Shown here: in pieces, positions 35,884 through 46,048 of the stretch
Layout of the letters: each line of letters begins with the position of its first letter
Numbering within the stretch: the stretch's first letter is position 1
DNA from: an uncultured bacterium
GTDB lineage: Bacteria > Myxococcota_A > Polyangia > Polyangiales > Houyiibacteriaceae
DNA: 64,000 nt
NCBI GenBank assembly: GCA_938024995.1
Contig: CALJDU010000013.1
Coordinates: forward strand, 62,001-126,000
Direction: 5' to 3'
Program-made: the position numbers and the translations under genes
Notes under the pieces: model-generated
The model's input: only the letters and a program-made list of their open reading frames with translations
The model's database searches: none
What the model was told of the DNA's origin: nothing

Positions 35884-38800
35884 TCAGACCCGGATGGTGA
35901 TCCCGAGCAGCTCGCGAAGCCGGAAGTACTCCTCCGACACACTGAAGAGGACAAGCTCCTTGAGCTTCTCTTGCACCGGGAGGTCCGCCGGGAAGTCGGG
36001 CGGGAGGGCCTGAACCATCCGCACCGCCGTCTCCAGCTCGTTGCACATCAAAAAGCCCGCGCGCATGCCCGAGAGCTCGACGGCCTGCATCCAGGCCTTG
36101 ATGTCGGTACTGCCGCCCGACTCGACGAACTTGCGGCACACGCTCCGCAGACCGTCCAGCGCCGCAGGCGCGAGGTGCGGCTGAAGCTGAGCCGCCCACT
36201 GGTCGATGCTCGGGTCAGCCGGGCCGACGCCCGCGATGCGCATCGCGGCGAGCAAGACCATCCGGAGCTCGGAGTGCGACGTCATCATCGTGCGGATGAA
36301 GTGCTCCGCCTTGTAGTACGTCAGGAAGCGCCCGATCACGTAGGTGAGATCCTGCGGTTGGTACCCGGAGAGCAAGGTGCTCCCGACGATGGCCGCGGGC
36401 GGGTTGCTGCCGACGATGTGCGTGAGGCTGCCAGCGGTCTGCTGCTGCAGGAAGAGCCGCGGCGCGATCGGGATGTTCAGCACCTGCACGACGAACCCAA
36501 AGGTCCGCGCGAAGGTCGGCGCGCTGGTGTCTGACGGGTCCGTGCTCACCGGCTTGATGCGGTGAATGTTGAGGGCCTTGTCCGACGCCTGCTTCGCGGC
36601 GTGCACCGCCGGCGCCATCAGCTCCATGATCTTGGAGACGTAGCGGTCTTCCTTCGGGTGGAAGAGGTCCTTGAACCACGCGTTACGGTCGACGCGCGAC
36701 GCGGGGCGAATGGTGCCGGCTTGCTTGTACTGCGAGTAGAACTGCTGCTGCTCCGCGTTCGCCTTCTTGAGATAAGTGAGCGTCGCGGCCAAGCACCACG
36801 CCTTGTCGTAAGCGCGCGCGTCGAAGTAGAGCTTGTAGAGCGCGTGGTACGAGTCGACGCGGTACGGGTCGCGTCGAAGCAACCACTGGTGCTCCCGAAT
36901 CGCGTCCTCCACCTTCGACGGCATGATGGAGTAGAGCTCCGCCAAGATCTGGTGCTGCTGCGGCTCGTCCGGCTTGACGTTGACCGACATCTGGAACGCC
37001 TCGGCCGCGGAGTCGAGGTTCCGCTGACGGTCGCGATAGATGATGCCGAGCGTGTGCCACAAGTTGAACTCGAGGTCCTTCTTGTCGCCGACCTTAATGA
37101 CGCGCTGAAGCATCTTTCGGTAGGCGCGCTCGAGACCCTTCCAGTCCTTTTTGGCCGTGAAGATCTTGTTGATCGCCTCGAAGGCCTTGAGCTCGTCGAT
37201 GTTGTAGTTGAGGGCCTCGTCGAACTTCGCGATCGCGGCGTCCGGGTCCTTCATCTCGTCACGAATGATGACGCCGACCGTGTAGGCGTACTTCGCCTTG
37301 AGCTTGTCGCGACCGTCGAGCGCGGCGACCTGCTCAATGATCTCGATGGCGGGCTCCCACTGCTTCGTCTCCTGGTACGCGCCCAGGAGCTTGTGAAGCA
37401 TGACGTGGTCATCCGGCTTGATGTTGCTCGCGTCCTGCCAGGCCTGCACCGCGCGCTGCGTGTTGCCGACCTTGCCCTTCCAGAGCTCACCGATCTGATC
37501 GAGCAGCTCGAAGCGCTCGTCCTCTTCATTCGCGACCTCAAGGATCTGCTTCTTGAAGTGGATGACCTGTTCCCACTGGTTCTGCGTCTCGTAGAGACCG
37601 ACCACCGCTTCCAGCGTGGGCTTATGATGAGCATCTTCCTCAAGCGCCTTGTCGAACATGTTGAGCGCCTTGCGTCGCTCGTTTTGCTCGCGCTTGATGA
37701 CGCCGAGTCGGTAGAAGATGTCGACCGTGTCGTCGCGCCCCAAGGAGTCGCGGTGGTGCACGAGGAGCATCTGGTAGAACTTGAACGCGCGGTCCCAGGT
37801 CTTGGCGCGGTAGTACGAACCCGCGAGCGCCATGAGCGACGGCAAGTGCGTGGAGTCGATCTGGTACGCGCGGTTGAGCGCCTTGATCGCGGCGTCGTCG
37901 TCACCGACCTCGGAGGCCGCGTTGCCGAGCATGAACGCCAAGCGGTGCTGCTCTTCCGGCTCGCGCTTGGTGGAGCGCTTCACGAGCATCTCGAGGAGCG
38001 GGAAGGCGTCCCCGAAGCGCTCCTGCGCCATGTACGTGTCCGCGAGCGGAAGCGCTGCGTCCTCGTTGTCCGGGTCCTGCTTGCTCGCGGCCTCGAAGAC
38101 CTGCACGGACTTGTCCGCTTCATCGAGCCGGTCGCGGTAGATGGTCCCGAGCTCCACGAGGAGCTCGGACACCTTGCGTGGGTTGTCCGTGTAGGAGGCC
38201 TCTTGCTCGATCAGGCGGGCGGCGGCGTGCCAGTCGCCGGAGTCGATCTGGATCTTCCTCATCGCCTCGAGAGACGCGAGGTGGCTCGGGTCGAGGTCGA
38301 CCGCCATCTGGTAGTTGTCGAGCGCCGAGACCCGATCACCGAGCTCCTCGTCGAGGATGCGACCGATGCGGTACTTGAGGTCGACCTGCTGCTCCGGTTC
38401 CGACACCAAGGTCGCGAGCTGCTCCATCATCTCGAGGGCCGAGACGTGGTCGCCGCGCTTGTCGTAGAGGCGGGTGAGCGAGTCGAGCGCGCCGATGTCC
38501 TGCTCGTTGATGCTGAGGACGTTGAGGTAGGCGTCGACGGCGCGATCCGGCTCATCGAGCTCCGCGGCGTAGACCCCGCCGAGCTCCTTGTAGATACGGA
38601 TCTTGTCGCCGCGATCCGGCGTCGCCATCACGTGGCGCTCATACGTGTCGATGAGCTTGTCCCACTGCTGCGTGTTCCGATAGATGCGCGCGAGCGAGTT
38701 CAGCGAACCGTCGTGGGTCGGGTCGATCTCGAGCACCTGCTCGAGACGGTCCGCGGCCTTGTCGGGCTTGATGAACTGCACCTCCCACATCTCCGCGAGG

Positions 38801-41800
38801 CGCGTGAGGATGTTGATGCGGTCGCGCTCGGTCTCGACGACCTCGTACTCGGCCTCAAGGACCTCGACCAGTGGCTGCCACCGCTCGGTCTTCGCGTAGA
38901 GCCGCTCCAAGCCGCGAAGCGCGGGCAAGTGCTGCGGGTCTTCCGCGAGGACCTTCTGGTAGGCGTTGATGGCCGCGTCCGGATCATCGATGCGCGTCTC
39001 GTAGGTTTCCGCGACCTGCATCTGCGCGTCGATCCCGGCGTCCGGGTTCTCCTCCAGCGCCTGGACCTTCCGAGACAAGATCTCGAGCTGCTTGTCCCAG
39101 TTGCCCTGCTCACCGTAGATGCGCTCAAGTGCCTCGAGCGCGGCGATGTTCTTCGGCGCGACGTCGATGGCCTTTTGGTAGTACTGCGGCGCCTGCTGCG
39201 GGATGCCGAGGTGCTGGACCGAGAGGTCGCCCATCTGCACGTAGGTCTCCGCCTTGACGTCGCGGTCATCGGTCATCTCGACCAAGCGACCGAGCACCTG
39301 CGCGAGGGTCTGCCACTGCTGGGTGGTCCGATAGAGCTCCGCCATCTGGCGCATCGCCGCGACGTTGCTCGGATCGAGCGCGAGGATCTGCTCGTAGTAC
39401 GGGATCGCGTACTCGGGGTGACCGAGGTGCTGTCCGTACCAACGCGCGCAGTGGAGACAGATCGCGATCTTGGTCTCCTTGTCTTCCGGGGGCACCTCTT
39501 GGAGCGCCTGGTTCGCGGCGGTGAGCAGCTCGTTCCACTTGTTCGTGGCGCCGGCGACCCGCTCGAGCTCGGTGGCGGTCTCCTTGTCCGAGAAGTCTTC
39601 CATCCACGCGATCTGGAGCGCTTCGAATGCGTCGACCGGCTCGCCGAGCTGGTCCTCGTAGACCTTCGCGACCTTGCCCAAGAGCCGCACGCGGGTCTCG
39701 GTGTCTTCCGCCTCTTCGACGCGGGTGACGTACATGTCGATGAGGTCTTCCCATCGCATCGCGTCGGTGTGGAGAGACTCCAGCTGCGCGAAGGCGTTCG
39801 CGTTCTGTGGGTCGATCTCGAGGATGCTCTGGAACGACTTGGTCCCCGCGTCCTTGTTGTCGACCTGGCTCTCCCAGATCTGCGCGATGGTCTCGAGCTG
39901 CTGAATGCGCTGCGCCGGATCGGGAAGCGCGGCGGCGCGTTTCTCCATGACCTCGATCGCGCTCTCCCACATTCCTTCTTCGCGGTGGATCGTCTCGAGG
40001 GCGTCCATCGCCTGGAAGTTGGCGGGGTTGTAGCGGAGCGCGTTGTTGTACGCGTCGACCGAGTCCATCGGCTGCTTCAGCTCTTCGTTGTAGAGCCAGC
40101 CGAGCTGCATGTACGTGTTCTCAAGCGTCGGGTGGTCGAGGGTCTCGCCGCCCACGTCGATGACGCGGTGCAGCGTGTCGACGAGCTCGTGATGCTGGTT
40201 TCCGTTCCGGTAGATCTCCGCGATCTGAAAGAGCGCGTTCGTGTTCATCGGGTCGATGTCGAGGACGCGCTCCCAGTTCTCGAGCGCGTTGCGATCACGA
40301 CCGAGCTTGCCGTACCAAATCGAACCGAGGTCAGAGTACACCGCGACGCGCATGTGCTCGTCGTCGACGATCGACACCTCGCGCTCAAGGACATCGACCA
40401 GGTCGGCCCAGTTCTCTTGGCTCGCGTAGATGTTGCCGAGCGCGTTGAGCGCCTCCGGGTCTTCGCCGCGAAGATCGAGGACGCGTCGCCAAAGCTCGAT
40501 CGCCTTGGCCGGATCGCCGAGCTGCTCCGACGCGAGACGCGCCATCTTCGACAGGATGTCTCCCTGCTGGAAGTCACCGCCGACGACCTCGAGCTCCTGG
40601 TTGAGCGAGGTGTAGAGCTCGGCCCAGTTCTCCTGGCGGGTGTAGATGTTTTGCAGCGCGCGGATCGAAGGCGCGTGCTCCGGATCGAGATGCCCGAGCA
40701 CCTGCTGGAAGGTCTGAATCGCCGCGTCGGTCTCGCCGAGCTCGTCTTCCAACACGACGCCAAGGCGGTGGTGCAGGTCGACCTGGTCAACGGGATCATC
40801 GGTCGCGCCGATGCGGCGGCGAAGGATGTCAGCGAGGGCGTTGTGGCTGCCGTGCTGTTCGTAGATCCGATCGAGGGCGCCGAGGGACTCTTCATCCGGC
40901 GACAAGCCAATGACATAGCGGAACGTGTGCTCCGCGCCCTGCACGTCGTCGAGCTCCTCTTCGAAGACCCGCGCGAGCTTGCGACCCACGAAGACCTTGT
41001 CTTCGACCGAAGCCCCGTTCTCGAGAACGTCCGCGTAGGTGTTGGCGAGCTGCGGCCACCCGTTGAGCAGGTTGCTCAAGCGCTCAACCTCCATCGCGGT
41101 GTGGTCGTGGCTCGGCTCCTCGAGGAGCGCGCGCTGCATCCACTCGAAGGCGCGCTCGTGCTCGTTCGCGCGCTCCTCCGCGATCTCCGCGATGCGATGC
41201 ATCATCGAGACGCGCTCGATGGGATCGGGCTGATGCTGAAGCTGAACCTCGTGAACGTTGAGGAGCTGACCCCATGACTCGTTCAAGCGGTAGAGCGGCT
41301 CAAGAACCTCGCCGATTTGGAGCGGCTTCACGCCTTGCGCGAAGAGCATCTCGAGCGCGGTGAGCGCACGCGTGTGCTCAGGCGCCGCGGCCAGGATCTC
41401 GCGGTACTGATCAATCGCGCCGTCGACGTTGCCGAGGTGCTCTTGATAGACCTGACCCGCGCGGAACTGCAGGTCGAGGATGTCATCCGGGCTCGCGGCG
41501 ACGCGGATCTCGTGCTGAAGAACCTCGGCCAGGTCTTCCCAGCGACCGGCCGACTCGTAGAGACGGTCGAGGGACTCAATGGCTTGAACATGACCCGGGT
41601 CGGCCTGGGTAACGAGCTGGTAGCGACGAATCGCGCCGTCCACGTCGCCCACGTGAACCTCGGAGATCATCGCGGCGCGGAGCGCCAAGTCGACGACGTC
41701 GTCCGGTGACTCCTCGGACATACGCTGAATCTCAACATCGTAGAGCTGCGTCACGCGCGGCCAGGAGTTGGTCTGCTCCGCGAGACGCTCGAGCGACTCA

Positions 41801-44800
41801 AGCGTGTGGCTGTGGCGGTTGTCGAGCGGCAGTGAGCGCGCGTACGCGTCGAACGCCTGCGGTCCTTGCTCCAGCTGGAACTCGTAGAGCTCGGCGACCT
41901 GGTGCAAGATCTCGGTCTGACGGATCGGGTCGGCCTCATGCGCAACCTGAACCTCAAGAACGGAGATGAGCTTGCCCCACTCTCCAGACTGTCGGTAGAC
42001 CGGCTCGAGCACGCCAGCTGACGCGACCGGCTCGACCCCTCCCGAGACCATCGTCTCGAGCGCGTCGAGCGTCGGCTGATGCTCCGGGACGACGTCCAGG
42101 ATGTCGCGGAAGATGTCGACCGCGCGCTCCGGATCGTCGTGGCTCCGGTGGAGCTCCGCGATGCGGTAGCGGTAGCTGATGACCTCGTTCGGATCGCTGG
42201 CCAGATCCGCCTGGCGCTCAAGAACGCTGAGGAGCTCGTCGGCGTTGGTCGTGCCCTGGTAGAGGACGTCAAGACGACCGAGCGCGGTCAGGTCCGTCGG
42301 GTCGATCTCGAGGATCCGCTGATACGTGTCGATCGCCTTCGCGTTGTCCTTGAGCTCCTGCTCGTAGACCGCGCCCACCTCGAGGAAGATGCGCTTCTTC
42401 TCGTCGGGGTCGACACAGATGTCGGCCTTCCGCTCGTAGGTCGAGAGCAGCGACTCCCAATCACCGGCGCGCAGGTGCAGCTCGATCAGTTTGCTCAGCG
42501 CGGGGTCGTCTTCTTCGTCGATCTCGAGGATCTGGTGGTAGACGCCGACCGCGTCCGCGGGACGCTCGAGGACCTCTTCGTAGATCGTTGCCGCGCGGAA
42601 CAGGTGCTGCTTCTGTTCGTCGGGGTCGTGAAGCATCGCCGACTTCTTGATGCAGATGCTGGCGAGGTCGTCGTAGCGCTCGTCGAGCTGGTAGAGGCGC
42701 TCCAGCGCGCTCGCCGCTTCGAGGTTTTCTGCGTCCATCGTGAGGACGTGCCCGTAGTGCTCGATGGCTCCGGCGTGGTCGCCGATCGACTCGCGGATCG
42801 CCGCCGCCTTCACGTGAAGGTTCGCTGCGAGGTGCGGATCCTCGACGGTCGCGGCTTGCTGCTCGTAGACCTCGGCGAGCGACTCGGCGCCGCCAATCGC
42901 GCGCTTCAAACGCTCGAGCTGCTCCTGCGTGGACTCGCTGCCCGGGTCCTCGGCGAGCGCGCGCGCGTACGTCTGGAACGCGGAGCCCGGATCGTCGAGG
43001 GCCACCTCGTGAAGGTCCGCGATTCGGTGAAAGAGCTCGACCTTGCGATCGACGGAGTCCGCCGCGGCCGCCTGGACCTCGTGGACACCGATGAGCTTTT
43101 TGATCTCGCCGTTGCCTTGATAGATCGGCTCGAGCACCTCGGCGATGGCGAGCTGATATGCGGGGTTCTGCGACAGACGCTCAAGCGCGTCGAGGCCTTC
43201 TTTGTTCTCCGGATCCTCAGCGAGGACCTCTCGGTAGATCTCGATCGCGGACTCGGTCGCGTCCATCTTGCTCTCGCGAAGCGACGCGAGACGAAGCATG
43301 AGCGCGATCCGTTCGTCCGGATCGGCAGAGAGCTCGAGCTGCCGATCCACGTTGTCCGCGAGGTCGCTCCAACGCTCCTGGCGCATCAGGAGGTCGTCGA
43401 GCCCACGGAGCGCGCGAACGCTTGTTGGGTCGAGCTCCAGGATCTCGCGATGAATCGTGATCGCGTCGTCGGGCGACTCCAAGTACTCGTCGGTGATCAG
43501 CGCCATCTGAGAGAGGAGCTCTTCTTGCTCGACCGGATCGACGCTCTGCTCGGCGCGGCGACGCAAGACGCCCACCAGGTCAGACCAGCGCTCGGTGCGC
43601 CGGAAGAGCATCTCGAGGCTGCTGAGCACCTCGACGTCGCCCGCGTCCTGATCGAGGACCTTGCGGTAGGCACCGACCGCACCGTCGACGTCGTCGAGCT
43701 GCGTGTCGGAGATCATCGCGGACTTCATCCACAGCCCGCGCGCGAGGTCGGGGTTATCCGCCGCTGCGCCGAGCTCACCGAGGAGCGTGACGAGCTGCGG
43801 GAACTTCTCTTGCTCGCTGGCGATCAACTCGAGGCGCGCGAGGGTGTCCTCGCTATCCGGCATCGAGCGAAGCGCTTCGGCGTAAGCGTTGAAGGCGGCA
43901 TCAGGATCGTCGCTCTGCTCGCCGTGGACGCGACCGATTTTGGTGAGCAAGCGGAGGCGCTGCTCATCGTCCGCCGCGTTGTCGTGAAGGACGCGAAGCG
44001 CGCGAACGAGCTTCTCCCACTCGCCGCGACCCTCGTAAATCGGCTCGAGGATCTCGGCCGCCGAGCTCCCAACGGTCGGGTTCGCGAGCAAGCCTTCGAG
44101 CGCTTCACGCGCTCCATCGTGCTCGGGAAGAATCGTGAGGACCTCACGGTAGAGCTCGATCGACTCGACCGGATCGGCGAGGTGCTGCTCCTTGGCGCGT
44201 CCCAAGCGAAACTTGTGCGCGGCCATCTCTTCGGGAGAGTCGGAGAGCTCGATCCGGCGCTCGAGAACGCCGGCGAAATCTTCCCAACGCGACTCAGACT
44301 CGTAGAGCGCGTCGAGCGCGCGGAAAGCGTCGCCCTCCCCGTGACCGTACTCGCCGAGGATCTCTTGGTAGGCGGTGATCGCCTTGTTCGCGTCCTTGAT
44401 GTCGTTCTGAAAGAGCGCGGCGCGCTGGTACGCGATGACCCGACGCGAATCGGGATCGGTGTCGAGCTCGAGCCGGCGATCGTAGATCACCATGAGCTCG
44501 TCATAGCGCTCGGTCCGGCGGTAAAGCTCGCCGAGCGCCGCGATGGCCGCGGGGTTGTCGTCTTGGATCTCGTAGACCTCTTGGAACTGCGCGATCGCCT
44601 CGTCGACGCGTCCCACGCGCGCGAGGACCTTGCCGAATGAGATCTGCAGATCGATCGAGTCTTCGATGTCATCGGTCGCCTCGATGGCGGCGGAGTGCGC
44701 ATCGACGACCTGGCTCCAACCCTCGACCTGCTCGGCGAGCCGATCGACGTCTTCTCGGATGACCTCAGTCGTTGGCATGAGCTTGAAGGCATCGAGGTAC

Positions 44801-45909
44801 TTCTCGAACGCCGTCTCGGGTGCGCGGAGGCTCTCTTCGTAAAGGATGCCGGTCTCTCGGAGGAGCGCGACCTTCTCGGACGGCTCGAGATCGTGCGTGA
44901 GGCGAACCTCGTACACCCGCGCGAGCTTTCGAGCGTCACCTGCCGCTTCGTAGATCGGGGAGAGCGCCTCGGCAGCGCGGAGGTTGGTCTCGTCGGACTC
45001 GAGGATCTTCTCGAACGCGCGCGCCGCGCGGTCGGGCTTCTCTTTCTTCTCCACCCAGAGCGTGGCGACCTGGAACAAGAGATCGACGCGGTCTTCGGGC
45101 GAGGTCTCTTTGTTGTCGGCCTCGCGCTCGAGCACGCGGATCAGCTCGTCCCACTTACCAGACGCGGCGTAGAACTCTTCGAGCTCGTCCCATGCCTTGA
45201 GCGCGACGTAGCGTCGCTTGAGCTGCTCGGACGCGCGCCGGTCTCCAGGCTCGAGCTCAAGCAACCGCTTGAAGGCGCGCACCGCGCCGGCGTCATCACC
45301 GATCTTGTCGGCGTAGATCATACCGAGCTTCTGGAGCTGCTTGGTGTCCGGCGACTGCGCCGTGAGCTTCTCGAGAACGGCGGCGAGAGGCTCCCAGTTG
45401 CGCGCGCGCTCGTAGAGGTTGGCGAGGTTGCTGAGCGCGTCGGCGTTGTCTTCGTCGGCCTCGAGCACCTTGGCCCAAAGCGAGATGCAGATGTCTGGCT
45501 TGCGGAGACGCTCGGTCGCGAGCTCGGCCATCTCAACGTAGCGGAGAGGTTGGTCCGCCGGATCGAGGAGGACCGCTTCGCGCTCCATGGTGCGGATGAG
45601 CTTTTCCCAATCGCGGCGCTTCTCGTACATCTCCTTGAGGCGCGTGATGGCCTCGATGTCGCCGGGCTCGATCTCGAGCAACTTCTCGAAGCACTTGATC
45701 GCCTCGGCTTGGTTGCTCGATCGCTCGATGTACATCGTCCCGGCTTCGCGGAAGAGCTGAACCTTCTGCTCCGGGTCAACAACGATGTCTGCCTTCGCCA
45801 ACATCGTTCGGATCACGTCTGACCACCGCTTCTGGGATTCGAACTTCGCGAGCGCTGTATCCAGCTCTGCCAGCTTCGCCGTCTGTTCGTCCGTCAGTTC
45901 TTCCGACAT
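35884..45909 (-). CDS. gltI: Giant cytoplasmic TPR protein, GltI/AgmK-like
   Basis: The ATG at 45907-45909 has AGGAAGAG about nine bases upstream and gives 3341 residues; a GTG at 45936 would add nine. There is no signal peptide or membrane helix, so the protein is predicted cytoplasmic. Nearly its whole length is helical TPR-type repeats of about 34-36 residues (L.RLY.....W..L), often as larger blocks of about 100 residues. The last 230 residues differ: FARTFGFVVQVLNIPIAPRLF and YQPQDLTYVIGRFLTYYKAEH start a non-TPR domain of unknown function. M. xanthus GltI (AgmK), as I recall, is a cytoplasmic TPR protein of about 3,800 residues beside gltG; size, location and context agree, but repeat similarity alone proves little. 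Confidence 0.75.
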   Translation of the reverse strand: MSEELTDEQTAKLAELDTALAKFESQKRWSDVIRTMLAKADIVVDPEQKVQLFREAGTMYIERSSNQAEAIKCFEKLLEIEPGDIEAITRLKEMYEKRRDWEKLIRTMEREAVLLDPADQPLRYVEMAELATERLRKPDICISLWAKVLEADEDNADALSNLANLYERARNWEPLAAVLEKLTAQSPDTKQLQKLGMIYADKIGDDAGAVRAFKRLLELEPGDRRASEQLKRRYVALKAWDELEEFYAASGKWDELIRVLEREADNKETSPEDRVDLLFQVATLWVEKKEKPDRAARAFEKILESDETNLRAAEALSPIYEAAGDARKLARVYEVRLTHDLEPSEKVALLRETGILYEESLRAPETAFEKYLDAFKLMPTTEVIREDVDRLAEQVEGWSQVVDAHSAAIEATDDIEDSIDLQISFGKVLARVGRVDEAIAQFQEVYEIQDDNPAAIAALGELYRRTERYDELMVIYDRRLELDTDPDSRRVIAYQRAALFQNDIKDANKAITAYQEILGEYGHGEGDAFRALDALYESESRWEDFAGVLERRIELSDSPEEMAAHKFRLGRAKEQHLADPVESIELYREVLTILPEHDGAREALEGLLANPTVGSSAAEILEPIYEGRGEWEKLVRALRVLHDNAADDEQRLRLLTKIGRVHGEQSDDPDAAFNAYAEALRSMPDSEDTLARLELIASEQEKFPQLVTLLGELGAAADNPDLARGLWMKSAMISDTQLDDVDGAVGAYRKVLDQDAGDVEVLSSLEMLFRRTERWSDLVGVLRRRAEQSVDPVEQEELLSQMALITDEYLESPDDAITIHREILELDPTSVRALRGLDDLLMRQERWSDLADNVDRQLELSADPDERIALMLRLASLRESKMDATESAIEIYREVLAEDPENKEGLDALERLSQNPAYQLAIAEVLEPIYQGNGEIKKLIGVHEVQAAAADSVDRKVELFHRIADLHEVALDDPGSAFQTYARALAEDPGSESTQEQLERLKRAIGGAESLAEVYEQQAATVEDPHLAANLHVKAAAIRESIGDHAGAIEHYGHVLTMDAENLEAASALERLYQLDERYDDLASICIKKSAMLHDPDEQKQHLFRAATIYEEVLERPADAVGVYHQILEIDEEDDPALSKLIELHLRAGDWESLLSTYERKADICVDPDEKKRIFLEVGAVYEQELKDNAKAIDTYQRILEIDPTDLTALGRLDVLYQGTTNADELLSVLERQADLASDPNEVISYRYRIAELHRSHDDPERAVDIFRDILDVVPEHQPTLDALETMVSGGVEPVASAGVLEPVYRQSGEWGKLISVLEVQVAHEADPIRQTEILHQVAELYEFQLEQGPQAFDAYARSLPLDNRHSHTLESLERLAEQTNSWPRVTQLYDVEIQRMSEESPDDVVDLALRAAMISEVHVGDVDGAIRRYQLVTQADPGHVQAIESLDRLYESAGRWEDLAEVLQHEIRVAASPDDILDLQFRAGQVYQEHLGNVDGAIDQYREILAAAPEHTRALTALEMLFAQGVKPLQIGEVLEPLYRLNESWGQLLNVHEVQLQHQPDPIERVSMMHRIAEIAEERANEHERAFEWMQRALLEEPSHDHTAMEVERLSNLLNGWPQLANTYADVLENGASVEDKVFVGRKLARVFEEELDDVQGAEHTFRYVIGLSPDEESLGALDRIYEQHGSHNALADILRRRIGATDDPVDQVDLHHRLGVVLEDELGETDAAIQTFQQVLGHLDPEHAPSIRALQNIYTRQENWAELYTSLNQELEVVGGDFQQGDILSKMARLASEQLGDPAKAIELWRRVLDLRGEDPEALNALGNIYASQENWADLVDVLEREVSIVDDEHMRVAVYSDLGSIWYGKLGRDRNALENWERVLDIDPMNTNALFQIAEIYRNGNQHHELVDTLHRVIDVGGETLDHPTLENTYMQLGWLYNEELKQPMDSVDAYNNALRYNPANFQAMDALETIHREEGMWESAIEVMEKRAAALPDPAQRIQQLETIAQIWESQVDNKDAGTKSFQSILEIDPQNANAFAQLESLHTDAMRWEDLIDMYVTRVEEAEDTETRVRLLGKVAKVYEDQLGEPVDAFEALQIAWMEDFSDKETATELERVAGATNKWNELLTAANQALQEVPPEDKETKIAICLHCARWYGQHLGHPEYAIPYYEQILALDPSNVAAMRQMAELYRTTQQWQTLAQVLGRLVEMTDDRDVKAETYVQMGDLSVQHLGIPQQAPQYYQKAIDVAPKNIAALEALERIYGEQGNWDKQLEILSRKVQALEENPDAGIDAQMQVAETYETRIDDPDAAINAYQKVLAEDPQHLPALRGLERLYAKTERWQPLVEVLEAEYEVVETERDRINILTRLAEMWEVQFIKPDKAADRLEQVLEIDPTHDGSLNSLARIYRNTQQWDKLIDTYERHVMATPDRGDKIRIYKELGGVYAAELDEPDRAVDAYLNVLSINEQDIGALDSLTRLYDKRGDHVSALEMMEQLATLVSEPEQQVDLKYRIGRILDEELGDRVSALDNYQMAVDLDPSHLASLEAMRKIQIDSGDWHAAARLIEQEASYTDNPRKVSELLVELGTIYRDRLDEADKSVQVFEAASKQDPDNEDAALPLADTYMAQERFGDAFPLLEMLVKRSTKREPEEQHRLAFMLGNAASEVGDDDAAIKALNRAYQIDSTHLPSLMALAGSYYRAKTWDRAFKFYQMLLVHHRDSLGRDDTVDIFYRLGVIKREQNERRKALNMFDKALEEDAHHKPTLEAVVGLYETQNQWEQVIHFKKQILEVANEEDERFELLDQIGELWKGKVGNTQRAVQAWQDASNIKPDDHVMLHKLLGAYQETKQWEPAIEIIEQVAALDGRDKLKAKYAYTVGVIIRDEMKDPDAAIAKFDEALNYNIDELKAFEAINKIFTAKKDWKGLERAYRKMLQRVIKVGDKKDLEFNLWHTLGIIYRDRQRNLDSAAEAFQMSVNVKPDEPQQHQILAELYSIMPSKVEDAIREHQWLLRRDPYRVDSYHALYKLYFDARAYDKAWCLAATLTYLKKANAEQQQFYSQYKQAGTIRPASRVDRNAWFKDLFHPKEDRYVSKIMELMAPAVHAAKQASDKALNIHRIKPVSTDPSDTSAPTFARTFGFVVQVLNIPIAPRLFLQQQTAGSLTHIVGSNPPAAIVGSTLLSGYQPQDLTYVIGRFLTYYKAEHFIRTMMTSHSELRMVLLAAMRIAGVGPADPSIDQWAAQLQPHLAPAALDGLRSVCRKFVESGGSTDIKAWMQAVELSGMRAGFLMCNELETAVRMVQALPPDFPADLPVQEKLKELVLFSVSEEYFRLRELLGITIRV

Positions 45910-46048
45910 ACCGTCAATCTCTTCCTGTCCGTCCACACAGACGAACGCGGACCCGTACGCTTTCGCGTCGAGTCCGCCACCTCACACTACCGATTGCCGA
46001 GCCAAGTGGCCCAACGTGTCTTTTGATTTGCTTCGTTGAAGCAGCAGC

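Noticed and set aside
36562-41277. Very long plus-strand open frame opposite the giant TPR gene
   Set aside because: It is an antisense shadow caused by high GC and regular codon use; the translation is rich in Arg, Val, Leu, Asp and Glu with no domain pattern.
42079-44640. Second long plus-strand frame opposite the giant TPR gene
   Set aside because: Same antisense shadow; no ribosome binding site and no recognisable motif.
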